Shown: piece after piece, positions 13,413-13,681 of the stretch | Position numbering within the stretch: the first letter of the stretch is position 1 | How the letters are laid out: each line of letters opens with the position of its first letter | Source of the DNA: a bacterium | GTDB taxonomy: Bacteria; SM23-31; JAUVVT01 | Assembly: GCA_030616165.1 (NCBI GenBank) | Contig: JAUWXV010000082.1 | Coordinates: 1 to 13,681 of the forward strand | DNA length: 13,681 bases | Direction: 5' to 3' | Program-made: the position numbers and the translations under genes | The notes under the pieces: generated by a model | Database searches by the model: none | Seen by the model: only the letters and a program-made list of their open reading frames with translations | What the model was told of the DNA's origin: nothing

Positions 13413-13681
13413 ATGAAATACAATCCAGAAAAACATCATCGAAGAACTATAAGATTAAGAAATTATGATTATTCTCAATCAGGTGCATATTTTATTACTA
13501 TCTGTACAAATAATCGTGAAATATCTCTGGTAAAAGATGATATAAAAGAAATGATACATTCAATATGGCAGAAATTACCCGCCAAATTTAGAAATGTTTC
13601 AGTAGATAAATTTGTAATTATGCCGAATTATATTCACGGAATTATTTTTCTGAATGATACTGATTCCAACAGTGAAATGAA
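13413..13681 (+). CDS. REP-associated Y1 transposase, partial
   Basis: The gene starts at 13413 and runs off the window; 89 codons are visible. The opening MKYNPEKHHRRTIRLRNYDY, then GAYFITICTNNRE and DKFVIMPNYIHGII are characteristic of RAYT/TnpA_REP proteins (IS200/IS605-related Y1 transposases that process REP hairpins as single strands). Two oddities are visible. The metal-binding HUH motif, normally MPNHIHG or MPNHVH, reads MPNYIHG, so the first His is Tyr (codon TAT, one transition from CAT). The segment between NNRE and the helix IKEMIHSIWQKLPAKF also looks about ten or more residues shorter than in typical relatives, by memory. The catalytic tyrosine would lie beyond the window. It may be inactive. 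The ribosome site is weak. Confidence 0.88.
   Translation, partial: MKYNPEKHHRRTIRLRNYDYSQSGAYFITICTNNREISLVKDDIKEMIHSIWQKLPAKFRNVSVDKFVIMPNYIHGIIFLNDTDSNSEM

Overview
The window is AT-rich bacterial chromosome. One protein (10206-11357) ends in a Por/T9SS-type sorting domain with the NYPNPFNP motif. This points to the FCB side of the tree (Ignavibacteria, Marinimicrobia, KSB1 or Cloacimonadota-like lineages); I cannot place it more precisely.

Left part (1-4086) is accessory DNA. About 1.8 kb has no intact gene: a 21-nt tandem repeat, a GC-rich double hairpin, a broken gene on the minus strand (835-1161), a well-spaced TTGACA/TATATT promoter and several hairpins. Four small genes on the plus strand follow, each with an AGGAGG ribosome site and separated by long non-coding gaps. 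They are a 77-aa orphan, a 97-aa holin-like membrane protein, and a translationally coupled pair (64-aa coiled coil and 172-aa beta-rich protein). A convincing integron attC site (2165-2228) lies between the first two, so I read this stretch as gene-cassette DNA without an integrase in view. A phage remnant is the main alternative.

Middle part (4086-4804) holds the tmRNA gene ssrA on the minus strand (tag ADGNAFAMAA, two stops, own terminator). Just past its 3' end is a 72-aa GIY-YIG nuclease gene, followed by a second copy of the last 33 nt of ssrA. This is the footprint expected of a very small element that inserted into the tmRNA 3' end and restored it. The displaced copy is itself split in the T-loop by a 53-nt block of three hairpins.

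4886-6290 holds a two-gene operon on the minus strand: a small membrane protein whose tail resembles the FliG-binding end of FliF, and a predicted outer-membrane barrel protein. A gene-free gap with a 15-bp inverted repeat follows.

6291-13255 looks like a metabolic locus in two divergent halves. Minus strand: a 46-aa small protein, a secreted ConA-like protein, a large FAD oxidoreductase of the SdhA/NadB fold and an SDR dehydrogenase. Plus strand: the secreted sorting-domain protein, a NagB-like sugar-phosphate isomerase homologue and a PfkB/ribokinase-like kinase. Oxidation, reduction, isomerisation and phosphorylation of a sugar or related polyol fit together, but the substrate is unknown, and both the isomerase and the kinase have lost a residue used in the classical enzymes.

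The window ends in a REP-like palindrome and the 5' part of a REP-associated (Y1, HUH) transposase whose HUH motif reads NYIHG instead of NHIHG.
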